Shown: positions 38,008 through 48,934, counted from the first letter of the stretch. The stretch is DNA of 64,000 bases from Salinibacterium sp. UTAS2018 (GCF_004118935.1 NZ_CP035375.1:1426001-1490000), one strand, 5' to 3'. The notes: a model not told the origin generated them from the letters alone. A program made the numbers and translations.

Positions 38008-38849
38008 TAACCGTCGTAGTAGGAACCACCAAAGCTATTGCTCGATACGAAAACGAAGAAAACGATCCACCCGATCACGGTGAGAAGACCCAGAGCGACT
38101 GCGACGTAACCCGTAATGAGGCCGGTGAGCCAGAAGGCGCGCGCGTGGGGCTGCTTCTTCTGTGCCATGTGGCCCAGGATGACCGCTGCGACTCCGGGCA
38201 GGAAACCGAGCGCCATGAATGTAAGTACGATGCTGGCGATTCCCGTGGCCATCGACGCAATCGATAGTCCCTGTGGTGGACCAGCCGGAACCGGCGTGTA
38301 GGCGGCCTGACCCGGAGTCGCGTGAGGTGAGTAGCCGGGAACCGGAGTGCCGCTCGCTGCGGCGTACGGGTCGGAAGGCGAAGTAACGGGAGCCGCCTGA
38401 GGAGCTGGAAGCGCCGCCTCAACCGGAGCAGCCGCAGCAGGAGCGGCTGCAGCAGGAGCAGCCGGAGCTACAGGCGGCACACTCGCGGCCGCATCAGCAT
38501 CAACGCTCGGTGCCGGAACAGTCGTTGCAGCCGGAGGCGTCTCGTTGGATGCAGCGGTCTTTGCGGCAGCGGTGGTGGCGGCCGTCGTTTTGGCTGCCGC
38601 CGCCTTTGTAGCGGCGGCCTTGGTCGTGGCCGCGGCTTTGGTTGTGGCGGCCTTGGTCGGAGCAGCTTTAGAGGTCGTCGTCTTCTTGGCGGCAGGCTTC
38701 GCGGCAGTCGCCGACGAGGCGGTGGTGGCTTTCTTCGCCGCGGGCTTCTTGGCGGAGGGTGTGGCCTTCGCGAGCGGGGCATCCGACGTTGAGGATGCGG
38801 AGGGCGAGACGATCGGCGGGATAGCGCCGTCTGAGTTATTGGTAGCCAT
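38004..38849 (-). CDS. DUF4190 membrane protein with long Lys/Ala/Pro-rich N-terminal region
   Basis: A 281-residue protein. Residues about 15-110 are a histone-H1-like low-complexity stretch of AAK/PAAKK/TKAA repeats, followed by a Pro/Ala-rich linker to about 175. Only the last 85 residues are a DUF4190 domain with two membrane helices (GLSIASMATGIASIVL and GLITGYVAVALGLL) and the GHMAQKKQ motif. The start is uncertain: the ATG at 38849 has no good ribosome site, and a GTG at 38855 is equally possible. The basic tail could bind nucleic acid or cross the wall; this is inference. Confidence 0.75.
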   Translation of the reverse strand: MATNNSDGAIPPIVSPSASSTSDAPLAKATPSAKKPAAKKATTASSATAAKPAAKKTTTSKAAPTKAATTKAAATTKAAATKAAAAKTTAATTAAAKTAASNETPPAATTVPAPSVDADAAASVPPVAPAAPAAAAPAAAAPVEAALPAPQAAPVTSPSDPYAAASGTPVPGYSPHATPGQAAYTPVPAGPPQGLSIASMATGIASIVLTFMALGFLPGVAAVILGHMAQKKQPHARAFWLTGLITGYVAVALGLLTVIGWIVFFVFVSSNSFGGSYYDGY

Positions 38850-38877
38850 GCGCACACTTTAGCAAGTGCGCCTTACA

Positions 38878-38913
38878 ACGAAAGGGCCCGCGCGTCTGCA
38901 CAGGCCCTTTCGT
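38878..38913 (-). terminator. Terminator hairpin after the small DUF4190 gene
   Basis: An 11-bp perfect stem (38878-38888 with 38903-38913) with a 14-base GC-rich loop lies 16 bases past the stop at 38929. There is no long T tract after it. Confidence 0.6.
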
Positions 38914-38928
38914 ATACAACTGCGGAGC

Positions 38929-39210
38929 TTAGTAAGAGCTGACGCCATCCAGCGACAAAGCGATAACAAAGACAATCCCGAGAATGAGCGCGACGACGAA
39001 GCCGAGGTAACCAAGGATCAGACCGATGATGGCGAGCACCTTGCCCTGCTCACCCGTCTTCTTGATCTGGCTCATGCCAATGTGGCCCGTGATAATACCG
39101 ACGAGGCTCAATCCGATAACCGAGGTGACGAGCGAGACGATGGACAGGACGTTCCACTTGGCAACCGGTGCGCCAACAGGTGCTGCGGCGTAGGGGGTGG
39201 GTTCTGACAT
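38929..39210 (-). CDS. Small DUF4190 membrane protein
   Basis: A 93-residue protein starting at ATG 39210, with AAGGAG about nine bases upstream. Two membrane helices (about 20-42 and 60-85) flank GHIGMSQIKKTGEQGK, the DUF4190 signature. The N-terminus is short and Pro/Ala-rich. It lies just before a paralogue with a much longer N-terminus. Function unknown. Confidence 0.85.
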   Translation of the reverse strand: MSEPTPYAAAPVGAPVAKWNVLSIVSLVTSVIGLSLVGIITGHIGMSQIKKTGEQGKVLAIIGLILGYLGFVVALILGIVFVIALSLDGVSSY

Positions 39211-39313
39211 GGCGAAGTGCTCCTTATGAAATGGCGGGGCCGATTGCGGCCCCACTATATTCTCAGCCTGATAGAAGCCTGTCAACGCAGGATGAACAGG
39301 CTCCAGAAGGGCG

Positions 39314-40441
39314 CTAGGCCTGAATCTGGGTTACCGGCAGGGTCGAATCGGCGCTAAACCCCAACGTAGAGGGGCTCCTGCCTGCCATCACCAATTGGGC
39401 GCCCAATGCGGCGATCATTGCCCCGTTATCCGTGCAGAGCGACAAAGGCGGGATGCGCAGCTCGATACCAGCGGCCGCGCAGCGCTCTGCCGCGAGCTCC
39501 CGCACGCGCGCATTCGCGACGACACCGCCGCCGAGAAGCAACCGCGGCACATCGCGATCGAGACAGGCCGCGACAGCCTTGGTGAGAAGAATATCCACGA
39601 CAGCCTCACGAAAGCTCGCGGCAACATCCGCTTGCGAGAAATCAGTTCCGGCATCTTGCTCACGCTCAACCCAGCGGGCAACCGCAGTCTTGAGACCCGA
39701 GAATGAGAAGTCGTAGCGGTGACGCTCGAGATCTTTCGATCGGCTCAGACCGCGCGGAAAACGGATGGCCGTGGGGTCACCGGTCGCGGCAACGCGATCG
39801 ATCTCGGGCCCGCCGGGATACGGAAGACCGAGCAGCCGCGCCACCTTGTCGAACGCTTCCCCCGCGGCGTCGTCAATCGTCTCGCCGAGCAATTCGACAT
39901 CCGCTACAAGGTCTCGCACGTGAAGCAACGAGGTATGACCACCCGACACAAGCAGTGCGATGGTGGGCAGATCGATCTCAGTGCCATCGTCGCGAAGAAC
40001 GTCAGCCCCGACGTGCCCGACGAGGTGATTGACAGCGTAAAGCGGCTTACCCGTGGCCACAGAGAGCGCTTTCGCCGCCGCAACCCCGACCATGAGGGCT
40101 CCGGCAAGCCCCGGCCCGCTCGTTACCGCGATCGCATCGAGTTCGCTGAGTTCAACGCCCGCTTCAGCAAGCGCCTGCTCAAGTGCCGGCTGAATCGCCT
40201 CGAGGTGAGCGCGCGCTGCAACCTCTGGTACCACTCCCCCATACCGAGCATGCTCGTCCATCGATGACGAAATAACATTCGCCAGCAGTTGGTTGCCACG
40301 AACGATACCGATACCCGTCTCGTCGCAGCTTGTCTCGATACCCAGTACGAGCGGGTTGGTGGTGTTAGCCGGAGTCACCCCCGAGAGCACGGACTGAACC
40401 TCTTCGCTAGAAACGGTGGCCGCTGCGGCTCCCGCGCTCAC
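39314..40441 (-). CDS. tsaD: tRNA N6-adenosine threonylcarbamoyltransferase TsaD
   Basis: A 375-residue ASKHA-fold protein. It has [15 protein letters not shown] near residue 33, the metal-binding His pair in [16 protein letters not shown], and the C-terminal [13 protein letters not shown] and [12 protein letters not shown]. With TsaB and TsaE it transfers the threonylcarbamoyl group to A37 of ANN-decoding tRNAs. The first about 30 residues are an Ala/Ser-rich extension. It overlaps rimI by 4 bases; the run tsaE-tsaB-rimI-tsaD is one coupled unit. Confidence 0.97.
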   Translation of the reverse strand: MSAGAAAATVSSEEVQSVLSGVTPANTTNPLVLGIETSCDETGIGIVRGNQLLANVISSSMDEHARYGGVVPEVAARAHLEAIQPALEQALAEAGVELSELDAIAVTSGPGLAGALMVGVAAAKALSVATGKPLYAVNHLVGHVGADVLRDDGTEIDLPTIALLVSGGHTSLLHVRDLVADVELLGETIDDAAGEAFDKVARLLGLPYPGGPEIDRVAATGDPTAIRFPRGLSRSKDLERHRYDFSFSGLKTAVARWVEREQDAGTDFSQADVAASFREAVVDILLTKAVAACLDRDVPRLLLGGGVVANARVRELAAERCAAAGIELRIPPLSLCTDNGAMIAALGAQLVMAGRSPSTLGFSADSTLPVTQIQA

Positions 40442-40929
40442 TGGCCGACCGCCGGAGCTAGTTTCGGTTCAGGAATCGTCAGTTGCATCACGATGGCATC
40501 CACTCCATCCGGCTGGTAATAGTGAGGGCGTACAGCGATGCGCTCGAAGCCGAGCGAGTCATACAGGCGTTGCGCCGAGGGGTTGTCGTCGCGCACTTCG
40601 AGAAATAGCTCGGCGGCGCCACGATCGCGCGCCTCCACCATAAGCGCGTGCATCAGAGCACGACCAATTCCATGGCGGCGAGCATCCGGAGCAACCGCAA
40701 TGGTTTGGATGTCGGCCTGGCCCGAGCGGTACGGGGCGCGTAAGCCCGCGTAAGCCTTCACCACGGCGGGCTCCGTGAGCGTTGTCGCGACAAGGTAATA
40801 ACCGTGGTTATCACCGAGCTCGCCCCGCATCATGTCGCTCGACCATGCATCGTTGGCGAACTCGCTCGCCTCAATCGCCATAATGGCGTCGAGGTCGTCG
40901 ATCGTAGCGCGGCGCAGTTGCCAACTCAT
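40438..40929 (-). CDS. rimI: Ribosomal-protein-alanine N-acetyltransferase RimI (GNAT)
   Basis: A 163-residue GNAT protein with the acetyl-CoA motif [15 protein letters not shown], followed by [23 protein letters not shown]. The position between tsaB and tsaD is where rimI lies in most bacteria. It acetylates the N-terminal Ala of S18 in the family standard. It is coupled by 4-base overlaps on both sides. Confidence 0.92.
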   Translation of the reverse strand: MSWQLRRATIDDLDAIMAIEASEFANDAWSSDMMRGELGDNHGYYLVATTLTEPAVVKAYAGLRAPYRSGQADIQTIAVAPDARRHGIGRALMHALMVEARDRGAAELFLEVRDDNPSAQRLYDSLGFERIAVRPHYYQPDGVDAIVMQLTIPEPKLAPAVGQ

Positions 40930-41546
40930 GCGGTGACTCGTTTCGGTCCTGCGGAAAGGGTGACGTCGGGAGAGCGCAAATAGAGCGCCTCTTCACCGGC
41001 GAACGGACGATCGTTATCACGAAGCAAGTGAGCGAGGCGTGCGAGCCGCGAGGCGTGCACCGGCTCGGTGTCCCGCAGCGCGAAGTGCTCGAAACCGGGC
41101 ACGCTCGTGGCGAGTTCGGCGGCGGGCGCCAAGGCAGGGCCCTCGACGAGTACCGGCAAGCCTGCGGCATCCGACCCCTCGTAGGTTGACCAGTACAGTT
41201 CTTTGCGGCGCGCGTCAGTCGCGATAACGACGGGCTCGGTTTCGCCGAGTGCGAGAGCGTCATGGGTGACCACTGGAAACAGCGGCAGACCGGCACCGAA
41301 GGCGAAAGTTCGAGCCGCCACGATGCCCACGCGCAGGCCGGTAAAGGGACCAGGGCCCATTCCCGCCACGACACCGGTCAGGTCGGTTACAGCAATTCCC
41401 GCGTCAGCGAGGGTGCTGTGGATGAAATCGCCGACTACCTCGGCATGCTTACGAGTGTCGAGAGAATCGCGTTCCGCGCGCACCACACCGTCGGTGCCCA
41501 CGACCGCCACGGTCGTGCCCGCCGAGGTATCAATCGCTAACAGCAT
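40926..41546 (-). CDS. tsaB: tRNA threonylcarbamoyladenosine biosynthesis protein TsaB
   Basis: A 206-residue ASKHA-fold protein opening LLAIDTSAGTTVAVV, with HAEVVGDFIHSTL and GVVAGMGPGPFTGLRVGIVAARTFAFG. These are TsaB hallmarks. TsaB is a non-catalytic scaffold that dimerises with TsaD. It overlaps tsaE by 17 bases and rimI by 4. Confidence 0.95.
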   Translation of the reverse strand: MLLAIDTSAGTTVAVVGTDGVVRAERDSLDTRKHAEVVGDFIHSTLADAGIAVTDLTGVVAGMGPGPFTGLRVGIVAARTFAFGAGLPLFPVVTHDALALGETEPVVIATDARRKELYWSTYEGSDAAGLPVLVEGPALAPAAELATSVPGFEHFALRDTEPVHASRLARLAHLLRDNDRPFAGEEALYLRSPDVTLSAGPKRVTA

Positions 41547-42141
41547 TGAGCCACTCCATGTCTGTCCACCGCGGGCCAGTGCCCGTCACGGTCACCGTGC
41601 GCGGTTCTATGGCCTCGTCGTCGAAGTCGTCGAGGGCGTCCTCGGCCCCAGTGTCGGTGTCGGTACCGACATCGTCGCCGCTGCCCGTTCCCGTTCCCGC
41701 TTCAGGGAGATCGTGGGCGTTCGCGCCGCCGCCGATCGGGCGGGCGATGTCGACGGTGAGCCAGCTGTCGCTCACACCGTCGAGCAATCCGGCGCCCCAT
41801 TCCACGATCACGATGGATGCTTCGAAGTCGATGTCGAGGTCGTCGAGTTCAACCGCGCTACCAAGACGGTACGCATCGACATGAACGAGTGGCGGAGCGT
41901 GGTGGGGCGACAGTTCAACACCGGCGTCATCCAGCCGCGGATGCGTGCGCGCCAGCACAAACGTCGGACTCGTGACCGTGCCTCGGATGCCGAGAGTCTC
42001 GCCAATCGCGCGCGTCAGGGTTGTCTTGCCAGCCCCGAGCTCGCCATTAAGCAACACGAGATCGCCGGCTCCCAATTGGGCAGCAATCGCTGCTCCGAGT
42101 TCAGCCATACGATCGGGGGTGGCTACAGTAAATGTGGTCAC
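41530..42141 (-). CDS. tsaE: tRNA threonylcarbamoyladenosine biosynthesis ATPase TsaE with internal linker
   Basis: A 203-residue P-loop ATPase; plain TsaE is about 150-160. Walker A is GELGAGKTTL (33-42), then SPTFVLART and HVDAYRLG, and VIVEWGAGLLDG (111-122). Residues about 134-178 are an acidic Gly/Thr/Asp-rich insert (TGTGSGDDVGTDTDTG), lying between the conserved core and the final strand RTVTVTGTG. TsaE drives cycles of the TsaBD complex. The insert is likely disordered. The gene overlaps alr by 4 bases. Confidence 0.94.
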   Translation of the reverse strand: MTTFTVATPDRMAELGAAIAAQLGAGDLVLLNGELGAGKTTLTRAIGETLGIRGTVTSPTFVLARTHPRLDDAGVELSPHHAPPLVHVDAYRLGSAVELDDLDIDFEASIVIVEWGAGLLDGVSDSWLTVDIARPIGGGANAHDLPEAGTGTGSGDDVGTDTDTGAEDALDDFDDEAIEPRTVTVTGTGPRWTDMEWLNAVSD

Positions 42142-43238
42142 GATTCGTACCTGCGCGTCACCCGAGGCCCGATTCGGGTCACGATTTCGTAGTTGATCGT
42201 GTCGGCCGCTTCGGCCCAGTCATCGGCACTCGGCACTGACGCGGCAGGATCGCCGAAGAGGATCGCTTCGTCGCCGATCGCGACGGTTGCGTCTGCCATG
42301 TCGACCACGATCTGATCCATCGCTACGCGGCCTGCCACGCGACCGACGGCCCCGTTAATTGAAACTGGTCCCCGGTTCGAGGCCTGACGCGGAATGCCGT
42401 CGCCATAACCGAGCGGAACAAGGGCAAGCGTCGTATCGCGCTCGCAACGGTACGCGTAACCATAGGAGACGCCTGAGCCTGCCTTAACGCGCTTGACTGA
42501 AATGACGGGAGCACTGAGCGTCATTGCGGGAACGAGTCCGAGCGCGGCGACATCCACATCGGTGGCGGGCGAGAGCCCATAGCTCGAGATTCCCACCCGA
42601 ACGAGGTCAAAGCGAGCCGCCGGGTGCTTGATCGCGCCCTCCGAAGCAGCAAGATGCCGCAACTCGGGGCGTAGGCCGACCGATTCAGCCATCGCAATCG
42701 CTGCAGAGAACTGCTCGATCTGTTCGAGATCATGTTCGGCACCGGCATTGGCGAGGTGACTCCACAGCCCGCGCACGCGGATACGACCCGCAAGCTCGTG
42801 GGCGACGGCAGCCTCGAAAAACTGGTGCCACTCATCCAGAAACGCACCGTTGCGGTGCAGGCCGGTGTCTACCTTGAGGTGCACATAGGCGGTGTCGGAT
42901 GTCGCGGCAACCTCAGTCAGCTGAGCAAGGCTGCTCACCCCGAGGTCGATATCCGCGCGCACCGCTTCACCGAATGCTGCCCCCGGCTGATGCAACCACG
43001 CTAAGAGTGGAGCGTCGATACCTGCCACGCGCAGAGCGAACGCTTCGTTGAGGTCAGCGACTCCGAGCCAGTCGGCACCGCCGGCAAGAGCCGCTCGCGC
43101 ACTGGCAAACGACCCATGGCCGTAGCCGTCAGCTTTGACAACGGCCATGACTTTAACGGGCGCGACAAGAGCACGCAGCACTTCGATGTTGTGGCTGATA
43201 GCCGCAGTATTGATCGTCGCGAGTCGAAGATCGCTCAT
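42138..43238 (-). CDS. alr: Alanine racemase
   Basis: A 366-residue fold-III PLP enzyme. The Schiff-base Lys lies in VMAVVKADGYGHGS (about residue 34). RVGISSYGLSPA is the PLP-phosphate contact, and the C-terminal domain holds the second catalytic Tyr in SYGYAYRCE. It makes D-alanine for peptidoglycan. It is coupled to acpS upstream and tsaE downstream by 4-base overlaps. Confidence 0.97.
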   Translation of the reverse strand: MSDLRLATINTAAISHNIEVLRALVAPVKVMAVVKADGYGHGSFASARAALAGGADWLGVADLNEAFALRVAGIDAPLLAWLHQPGAAFGEAVRADIDLGVSSLAQLTEVAATSDTAYVHLKVDTGLHRNGAFLDEWHQFFEAAVAHELAGRIRVRGLWSHLANAGAEHDLEQIEQFSAAIAMAESVGLRPELRHLAASEGAIKHPAARFDLVRVGISSYGLSPATDVDVAALGLVPAMTLSAPVISVKRVKAGSGVSYGYAYRCERDTTLALVPLGYGDGIPRQASNRGPVSINGAVGRVAGRVAMDQIVVDMADATVAIGDEAILFGDPAASVPSADDWAEAADTINYEIVTRIGPRVTRRYES

Positions 43239-43606
43239 GGGGTGGCCTCCGCAACGACATAGGCGATCGCGATTCCCGCGTCGTGGCTCATCGAAAGATG
43301 AACCGAGGTAATTCCCCGACGATCGGCAATATCTTTCGTCGAGTTGTGGAGCTCGAGCGAGGGGTTTCCCAGTGCGTCCGACACGACTCGCATGTCGTGC
43401 CAGGTGACTCCGCTCGAATCTCCCAGCGCCTTAATGAGCGCTTCTTTCGCTGCGAATCTTCCAGCGAGCGATCGAAGCGGGCGGGGTTTGCCCTCTTTGA
43501 GCTGTTCGCTCTCAGAGAACAGGCGCGATGTGAGGGTCGGTGTGCGCTGCAACGCACGCTCGAAGCGGGCGATGTCGACGACATCCACACCGATCCCCAC
43601 GATCAC
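43235..43606 (-). CDS. acpS: Holo-[acyl-carrier-protein] synthase
   Basis: A 123-residue protein with the AcpS signatures GIGVDVVDIARFERAL (Asp8 binds metal) and GRFAAKEALIKAL. It transfers 4'-phosphopantetheine to ACP. It lies eight bases after glmS and overlaps alr by four; the pairing of acpS with alr is common in actinobacteria. Confidence 0.96.
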   Translation of the reverse strand: MIVGIGVDVVDIARFERALQRTPTLTSRLFSESEQLKEGKPRPLRSLAGRFAAKEALIKALGDSSGVTWHDMRVVSDALGNPSLELHNSTKDIADRRGITSVHLSMSHDAGIAIAYVVAEATP

Positions 43607-43614
43607 GATGAAAC

Positions 43615-45465
43615 CTATTCGACGGTGACAGACTTCGCGAGATTGCGAGGCTGGTCGACGTCGAGTCCCTTCGCAGCAGAAAGCTCCATACCGAAGATGT
43701 GCAGCGGGATGACAGCAAGCAGAGGCTCGAAGAACGAACCAGCGAGAGGAATCGGGATGACTTCGTCGGCGAATGGAAGCACCGCCGCGTCGCCCTTCTC
43801 AGCGATAGCAATGACGCGAGCGCCCCGAGCACGGATCTCCTGAATGTTGGAGACAACCTTCTTGTGAAGCGAATTCGGGTCGCGCGGGCTTGGAACGATC
43901 ACAAAGACAACCTGGCCGGGCTCGATGAGCGCGATAGGACCGTGCTTAAGCTCGCCAGCGGCGAAACCTTCAGCGTGAATGTAAGCGAGTTCTTTGAGCT
44001 TGAGAGCACCTTCGAGCGCGACCGGGTAGCCGACGTGGCGACCGAGGAAGAGCACCGACTGAGTGTCCGTCATCCAGTGCGCTAGCTGCTTGATCGACTG
44101 CGAGGTAATGAGAACTTCAGAGATTTTCTCGGGCACGGCTTGAAGCTCCGCCACGTTTTCGCGAATCGCTTCGTCGCTGAGCGTGCCGCGCACGCCGGCG
44201 ATGTGGAGACCGATGAGGTACAGCGCAGTAACCTGAGCTACGAAAGCCTTCGTGGATGCCACAGCGACCTCGGGGCCCGCATGCGTGTAGACCACAGCGT
44301 GTGACTCGCGCGGAATCGTGGCGCCGTGCGTGTTGCACACCGAAACGACCTTCGCGCCGGACTCCATCGCGAACTTGACCGCCATGAGCGTGTCCATCGT
44401 TTCGCCGGACTGGCTGATCGAGATGACGAGCGTGCGCTCGGTCAGAATCGGGTTGCGGTAACGGAACTCGTGAGCGAGCTCGACATCAACGGGAACACGG
44501 GCCCACGCCTCAATGGCGTACTTGCCGAGCATCCCCGCGTAGGCCGCGGTTCCACACGCAATGACGACGATGCGATCGATGTTCGCGATGACATCATCAC
44601 CGAGGGGTTCGAATTCAGTGAGCTTGACCAACCCATCCTGAACGCGACCAAGAATGGTGTTGGCTACGGCATCCGGCTCTTCGCTGATTTCCTTAGCCAT
44701 GAAGCTCGACCAGCCACCCTTTTCGGATGCCGAAGCATCCCACGCGATGTCGAACTCTTCAAAGTCGACAGCGTTGCCGTCAAAGTCGGTTACCAGCACG
44801 GTATCGGGGCGGATCGTTACGATCTGATCCTGGCCGACAGCAACCGCGCGGCGGGTGAACTCCACAAAGGCGGCGACGTCTGAACCCATAAAGTTTTCGC
44901 CATCGCCCAAGCCGATGACCAACGGTGAATTGCGGCGGGCCCCAACAACAACACCGGGCTGATCTTTGTGTATGGCGAGAAGGGTAAACGCACCTTCTAA
45001 TCGCGCCACGACTGCCTGCATCGCAGCAGTGATGTCACCGGTCTTGTCATACTCACGGCCGACGAGGACAGCGGCGACCTCGGTGTCCGTCTCGCTCTCG
45101 AACGTCTCGCCGTCGAGAAGCAATTCATTCTTCAGTTCAGAAAAGTTTTCGATAATTCCGTTGTGAATGAGCGCGAGCTTGTGGTCGGCGCTCAAGTGCG
45201 GGTGAGCGTTGACGTCGGTCGGGCCACCGTGAGTTGCCCACCGCGTGTGGCCGATACCGGTCGTTCCGTTGTTGAGCGGAGTAGCGTCAAGATCATCGAG
45301 GAGCACTTGGAGCTTGCCGGCACGCTTGCGCGTTCCGAGCTCACCGTCCTCATCAATAATCGCAACACCGGCGGAGTCATAACCCCGGTATTCGAGACGC
45401 TTAAGACCGCCGAGGAGAACCTCAAGGCTTTTGTTGTTACCGACGTAACCGACAATTCCACACAT
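43615..45465 (-). CDS. glmS: Glucosamine-6-phosphate synthase (glutamine, isomerising)
   Basis: A 616-residue protein with the N-terminal glutaminase (Cys2 in [18 protein letters not shown]) and two SIS isomerase domains, ending in [11 protein letters not shown]. It makes glucosamine-6-phosphate from fructose-6-phosphate and glutamine, the entry to cell-wall amino sugars. GlmM, the next step, is encoded 1 kb away. It heads the run toward tsaD. No glmS ribozyme is evident, as expected outside Firmicutes. Confidence 0.98.
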   Translation of the reverse strand: MCGIVGYVGNNKSLEVLLGGLKRLEYRGYDSAGVAIIDEDGELGTRKRAGKLQVLLDDLDATPLNNGTTGIGHTRWATHGGPTDVNAHPHLSADHKLALIHNGIIENFSELKNELLLDGETFESETDTEVAAVLVGREYDKTGDITAAMQAVVARLEGAFTLLAIHKDQPGVVVGARRNSPLVIGLGDGENFMGSDVAAFVEFTRRAVAVGQDQIVTIRPDTVLVTDFDGNAVDFEEFDIAWDASASEKGGWSSFMAKEISEEPDAVANTILGRVQDGLVKLTEFEPLGDDVIANIDRIVVIACGTAAYAGMLGKYAIEAWARVPVDVELAHEFRYRNPILTERTLVISISQSGETMDTLMAVKFAMESGAKVVSVCNTHGATIPRESHAVVYTHAGPEVAVASTKAFVAQVTALYLIGLHIAGVRGTLSDEAIRENVAELQAVPEKISEVLITSQSIKQLAHWMTDTQSVLFLGRHVGYPVALEGALKLKELAYIHAEGFAAGELKHGPIALIEPGQVVFVIVPSPRDPNSLHKKVVSNIQEIRARGARVIAIAEKGDAAVLPFADEVIPIPLAGSFFEPLLAVIPLHIFGMELSAAKGLDVDQPRNLAKSVTVE

Positions 45466-45520
45466 GGAAACGAGTTTAGTTCCCCAAACTGGGTATCTGC
45501 GCGCAGATAGGATGTTCCGG

Positions 45521-46468
45521 ATGCATGAACATGGCTCCGGACACAGTCACATTTCTCCCTTTTTTGACATCGATCGGAGCGATTGGGCTGAACTTGCCCC
45601 CAAGATGAAAGTTCCCCTTACCCAGGCGGAGCTCATTGAGTTGCGCGGTTTAGGCGATGAACTCGATCTCACGGAGGTCGCCGAGGTGTATTTGCCCCTC
45701 AGCCGCCTGCTCAATTTGTACGCCGAGAACGCTCAGCGACTTCACACCGCCACTACCCAATTCTTGGGAGCCACCACCTCCAGCACGCCCTTCGTCATTG
45801 GCGTTGCGGGTTCTGTCGCTGTCGGCAAATCGACGATCGCGCGCCTTCTCCGCGAACTGCTCTCCCGCTGGGAGGGAACACCTCGGGTCGAGCTCATCAC
45901 GACCGACGGGTTTCTACACCCCAACGCCGAACTCGAACGCCGCGGCATCCTCGAACGCAAAGGCTTTCCCGAGAGCTACGACCGTCGGGCTCTACTGCGC
46001 TTCGTCAGCAAGATCAAAGCGGGCGAGCCAGAAGTGCGCGCACCGTTCTACTCCCACTTGGCGTACGACATCGTCCCGGATGCGACGGTGACCGTACGTA
46101 AGCCTGACGTTCTCATCGTCGAGGGTCTCAATGTGCTCCAACCGCCTATCGCGGGCAAGAACCTCGCCGTCAGCGACCTCTTCGACTTCACTATCTATGT
46201 GGATGCTCGAACCAGCGATATTGCGCGCTGGTACGAGGAGCGCTTCCTGCGTCTTCAGCGCGGCGCCTTCAGCAACCCGCGCTCGTACTTTCACCGCTTC
46301 GCCGACCTCGACGAAGACGCCGCCCGTGCCCGTGCCCGTGAGGTGTGGAAGCGCACCAACGAGCCCAACCTCACGCAGAATGTTCGCCCGACTCGGCCTC
46401 GGGCCTCACTCATCCTGCGCAAAGACGCCGATCACGCCGTCTCGAAAGTTCTGCTGCGCAAGACCTAG
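45521..46468 (+). CDS. coaA: Type I pantothenate kinase
   Basis: A 315-residue protein (E. coli 316) with the N-terminal [16 protein letters not shown], Walker [26 protein letters not shown] and DFTIYVDAR. It phosphorylates pantothenate, the first step of CoA synthesis. The ATG at 45521 gives the usual length; ATGs at 45512 and 45464 are in frame, and the last would overlap the glmS start codon on the other strand. It ends overlapping glmM by 4 bases tail to tail. Confidence 0.95.
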   Translation: MHEHGSGHSHISPFFDIDRSDWAELAPKMKVPLTQAELIELRGLGDELDLTEVAEVYLPLSRLLNLYAENAQRLHTATTQFLGATTSSTPFVIGVAGSVAVGKSTIARLLRELLSRWEGTPRVELITTDGFLHPNAELERRGILERKGFPESYDRRALLRFVSKIKAGEPEVRAPFYSHLAYDIVPDATVTVRKPDVLIVEGLNVLQPPIAGKNLAVSDLFDFTIYVDARTSDIARWYEERFLRLQRGAFSNPRSYFHRFADLDEDAARARAREVWKRTNEPNLTQNVRPTRPRASLILRKDADHAVSKVLLRKT

Positions 46469-47826
46469 TAGCTGAGCTGAGCGCGAACGACCGCGGCAAG
46501 ACGGTCAGCCATGTGCTGAGCGACTTCTTGATGTTCCGCTTCGACCATGACGCGCACCATAGGCTCCGTTCCGGATGCCCGCAAAAGCACGCGCCCGGTG
46601 TCGCCCAATTCGGATTCAACGACGGCAACCGCGTCGGCGATGGCGGAGTCTGAACCGAGCGAGTGGTGATCTACTCCGCGCACGTTCACGAGAACCTGCG
46701 GGTAGACGGTCATGACCGCCGCGAGCTGAGCAAGCGTCTTGCCTGTACGAGCCATTTCAGCCACCAGGTGCAACCCCGTGAGAATGCCGTCGCCGGTGGT
46801 CGCAAACTTAGTCATGATGACGTGACCGGATTGTTCGCCACCGAGGGAGAGCCCGCGGGCCCCCAGGGCTTCGAGAACGTAACGGTCGCCGACCTTGGTC
46901 TCGAGCATCTTGATGTTGTGCTCTGCCATCGCGCGGCGGAGTCCCAAGTTGCTCATGACGGTCGCGACGAGCGTGCGGTCGTGAAGTACACCGCGTTCGG
47001 CCATCGATACCGCCAGGATCGCCATGATCTGGTCGCCATCAACGATGTTGCCCTCTTTGTCGACCGCGAGGCACCGGTCGGCGTCACCGTCGTGAGCGAT
47101 TCCGACGTCGGCGCCGTGCGAGAGAACAGCAGAAGCGAGGTTGTCGAGATGCGTAGATCCGACTCCATCATTGATGTTGATGCCATCAGGATCGGCACCG
47201 ATTACGGTGACCTTGGCCCCGGCATCCGTGAATACCTGGGGCGAGACTCCTGCTGCTGCGCCATGAGCACAGTCGAGCACGACGTGGATGCCGGCAAGCT
47301 GATTCGGCAAGGTCGACAACAGGTGAACGACGTAGCGATCTTCAGCATCGGAGAAGCGGCGGATGCGACCGACCTCAACGCCGGTCGGAGCAAGGCTCGG
47401 AGCAGCAAGGGCGGCTTCGATGCGGTCTTCGACCTCATCGGGAAGTTTGGTGCCGCCCTGACCAAAGAATTTGATTCCGTTGTCAGGAGCGGGGTTATGC
47501 GACGCGGAGATCATTACTCCGAGGTCGGCTTTGAAGTCGGCAACGAGAAACGCTGCTGCCGGGGTGGGGATTACTCCGGCGTCGAATACATCGACGCCCG
47601 AGCTCGCGAGCCCCGCGGATACTGCGGCGGAAATAAATTCGCCGGATACGCGGGGGTCGCGTGCGACAACAGCTACCGGGCGGCGGCCTGAAGCGCGCCG
47701 ACCGTCAGCGACTCGGCCTTGGCCCAGGACGACTGCTGCCGCCTGAGCCAAGCCGAGCGCAAGCTCGACAGTAAGATCACTGTTCGCGAGTCCGCGAACG
47801 CCATCTGTACCAAAAAGACGTGCCAT
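46465..47826 (-). CDS. glmM: Phosphoglucosamine mutase
   Basis: A 453-residue alpha-D-phosphohexomutase. The N-terminus is [13 protein letters not shown], the phosphorylated Ser lies in [17 protein letters not shown], the metal loop is DGDADR and the C-terminal phosphate site is [13 protein letters not shown]. It converts glucosamine-6-phosphate to glucosamine-1-phosphate. It lies 26 bases after rpsI, the conserved rplM-rpsI-glmM order. Confidence 0.98.
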   Translation of the reverse strand: MARLFGTDGVRGLANSDLTVELALGLAQAAAVVLGQGRVADGRRASGRRPVAVVARDPRVSGEFISAAVSAGLASSGVDVFDAGVIPTPAAAFLVADFKADLGVMISASHNPAPDNGIKFFGQGGTKLPDEVEDRIEAALAAPSLAPTGVEVGRIRRFSDAEDRYVVHLLSTLPNQLAGIHVVLDCAHGAAAGVSPQVFTDAGAKVTVIGADPDGININDGVGSTHLDNLASAVLSHGADVGIAHDGDADRCLAVDKEGNIVDGDQIMAILAVSMAERGVLHDRTLVATVMSNLGLRRAMAEHNIKMLETKVGDRYVLEALGARGLSLGGEQSGHVIMTKFATTGDGILTGLHLVAEMARTGKTLAQLAAVMTVYPQVLVNVRGVDHHSLGSDSAIADAVAVVESELGDTGRVLLRASGTEPMVRVMVEAEHQEVAQHMADRLAAVVRAQLSY

Positions 47827-47852
47827 ACGTTGCCGCTAGCAGGCGAAGCGGG

Positions 47853-48341
47853 TTAGCGCTTCGAGAACTGCGGAGCCTTACGCGCCTTCTTGAGTCCGGC
47901 CTTCTTACGCTCCTTGACGCGAGCGTCACGAGTGAGGAAGCCAGCCTTCTTGAGGGCGGCGCGGTTGTTCTCTTCGTCAATCTGGTTCAGCGAACGAGCG
48001 ATGCCGAGACGCAATGCGCCGGCCTGACCCGAGGGGCCACCACCGGTGATGCGTGCGATGACGTCGTAGCCACCGAGCAGGTCAAGGATCTTGAACGGAT
48101 CGTTGATGAGCTGCTGGTGAAGCTTGTTGGGGAAGTACTCGGCGAGCTCACGGCCGTTAACCGTGATGGTGCCCGAACCGGGAATGAGACGCACGCGGGC
48201 GATAGCCTGCTTGCGACGCCCTACGGCTGCGCCGGGAACGGTGAGAACGGGGCGAGGTGCGCTGGGCGCCTCAACTGCTGCCGACTCGGTCGTGTACGAC
48301 TCGGGTGCACCCTCGGTGATTGAATCTTCGATCTTAGCCAC
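47853..48341 (-). CDS. rpsI: 30S ribosomal protein S9
   Basis: A 162-residue protein; residues about 37-162 are the S9 core ([41 protein letters not shown]) ending in the Lys/Arg tail [12 protein letters not shown] that reaches the P-site tRNA. The first about 35 residues are an acidic/Ala-rich extension. It follows rplM by 42 bases. Confidence 0.97.
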   Translation of the reverse strand: MAKIEDSITEGAPESYTTESAAVEAPSAPRPVLTVPGAAVGRRKQAIARVRLIPGSGTITVNGRELAEYFPNKLHQQLINDPFKILDLLGGYDVIARITGGGPSGQAGALRLGIARSLNQIDEENNRAALKKAGFLTRDARVKERKKAGLKKARKAPQFSKR

Positions 48342-48383
48342 TGTAATAAGTCCTTTAATTCTTTGCTTCGTGAAGCGCGGGCG

Positions 48384-48830
48384 CTACTGAGCGACCTGGT
48401 CGAGGGTGTACGGCGTGGGCTGCTGGGCAGCGTGGGGGTGCTCAGTACCCGCGTATACCTTCAGCTTCGAGAGCTGAGCGCGACCGAGCGAGTTCTTGGG
48501 GAGCATTCCACGGATGGCCTTTTCAACGGCGCGCGTGGGGTGCTTTTCCAGCATCTCGGAGTACGTGGTGGCTGTGAGCCCACCCGGGTAACCGGAGTGA
48601 CGGTAAGCCTTCTTCTGCTTGAGCTTGGAACCGGTGAGGGCGACCTTCTCAGCGTTGATGATGATGACGAAGTCACCCATGTCCATGTGCGGAGCAAAGG
48701 TGGCCTTGTGCTTTCCGCGGAGCAGGATAGCTGCGTGGCTGGCGAGACGACCGAGGACGATGTCGGCTGCGTCGATGATGACCCATTCCCGCTTGATGTC
48801 GTCGGGCTTGGGCGAATATGTACGCGTCAC
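48384..48830 (-). CDS. rplM: 50S ribosomal protein L13
   Basis: A 148-residue protein starting at GTG 48830 ([21 protein letters not shown]). It has [31 protein letters not shown] and [13 protein letters not shown]. An upstream extension in the same frame is rejected because the family begins here. The ribosome site is weak, and the leader is about 100 bases long, which may allow autoregulation. Confidence 0.97.
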   Translation of the reverse strand: MTRTYSPKPDDIKREWVIIDAADIVLGRLASHAAILLRGKHKATFAPHMDMGDFVIIINAEKVALTGSKLKQKKAYRHSGYPGGLTATTYSEMLEKHPTRAVEKAIRGMLPKNSLGRAQLSKLKVYAGTEHPHAAQQPTPYTLDQVAQ

Positions 48831-48934
48831 AATAGTGCTGCTTTCATTGATCGAGTGAGGTGTTCGTGAATCCCGCTCCGATGGTTGTTTCAGAGGAAAC
48901 AATTCCGGTTGGAGGGCTCATGATCGGATGCCGC

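Noticed and set aside
41620..41710. GT/GA-rich run in tsaE as a phase-variable repeat tract
   Set aside because: The units are irregular and in frame; there is no clean simple repeat that would slip. Kept only as a protein insert.
45464..45520. coaA starting at ATG 45464, overlapping the glmS start codon on the other strand
   Set aside because: It adds 19 residues without family support and leaves no room for a ribosome site; 45521 gives the normal length.
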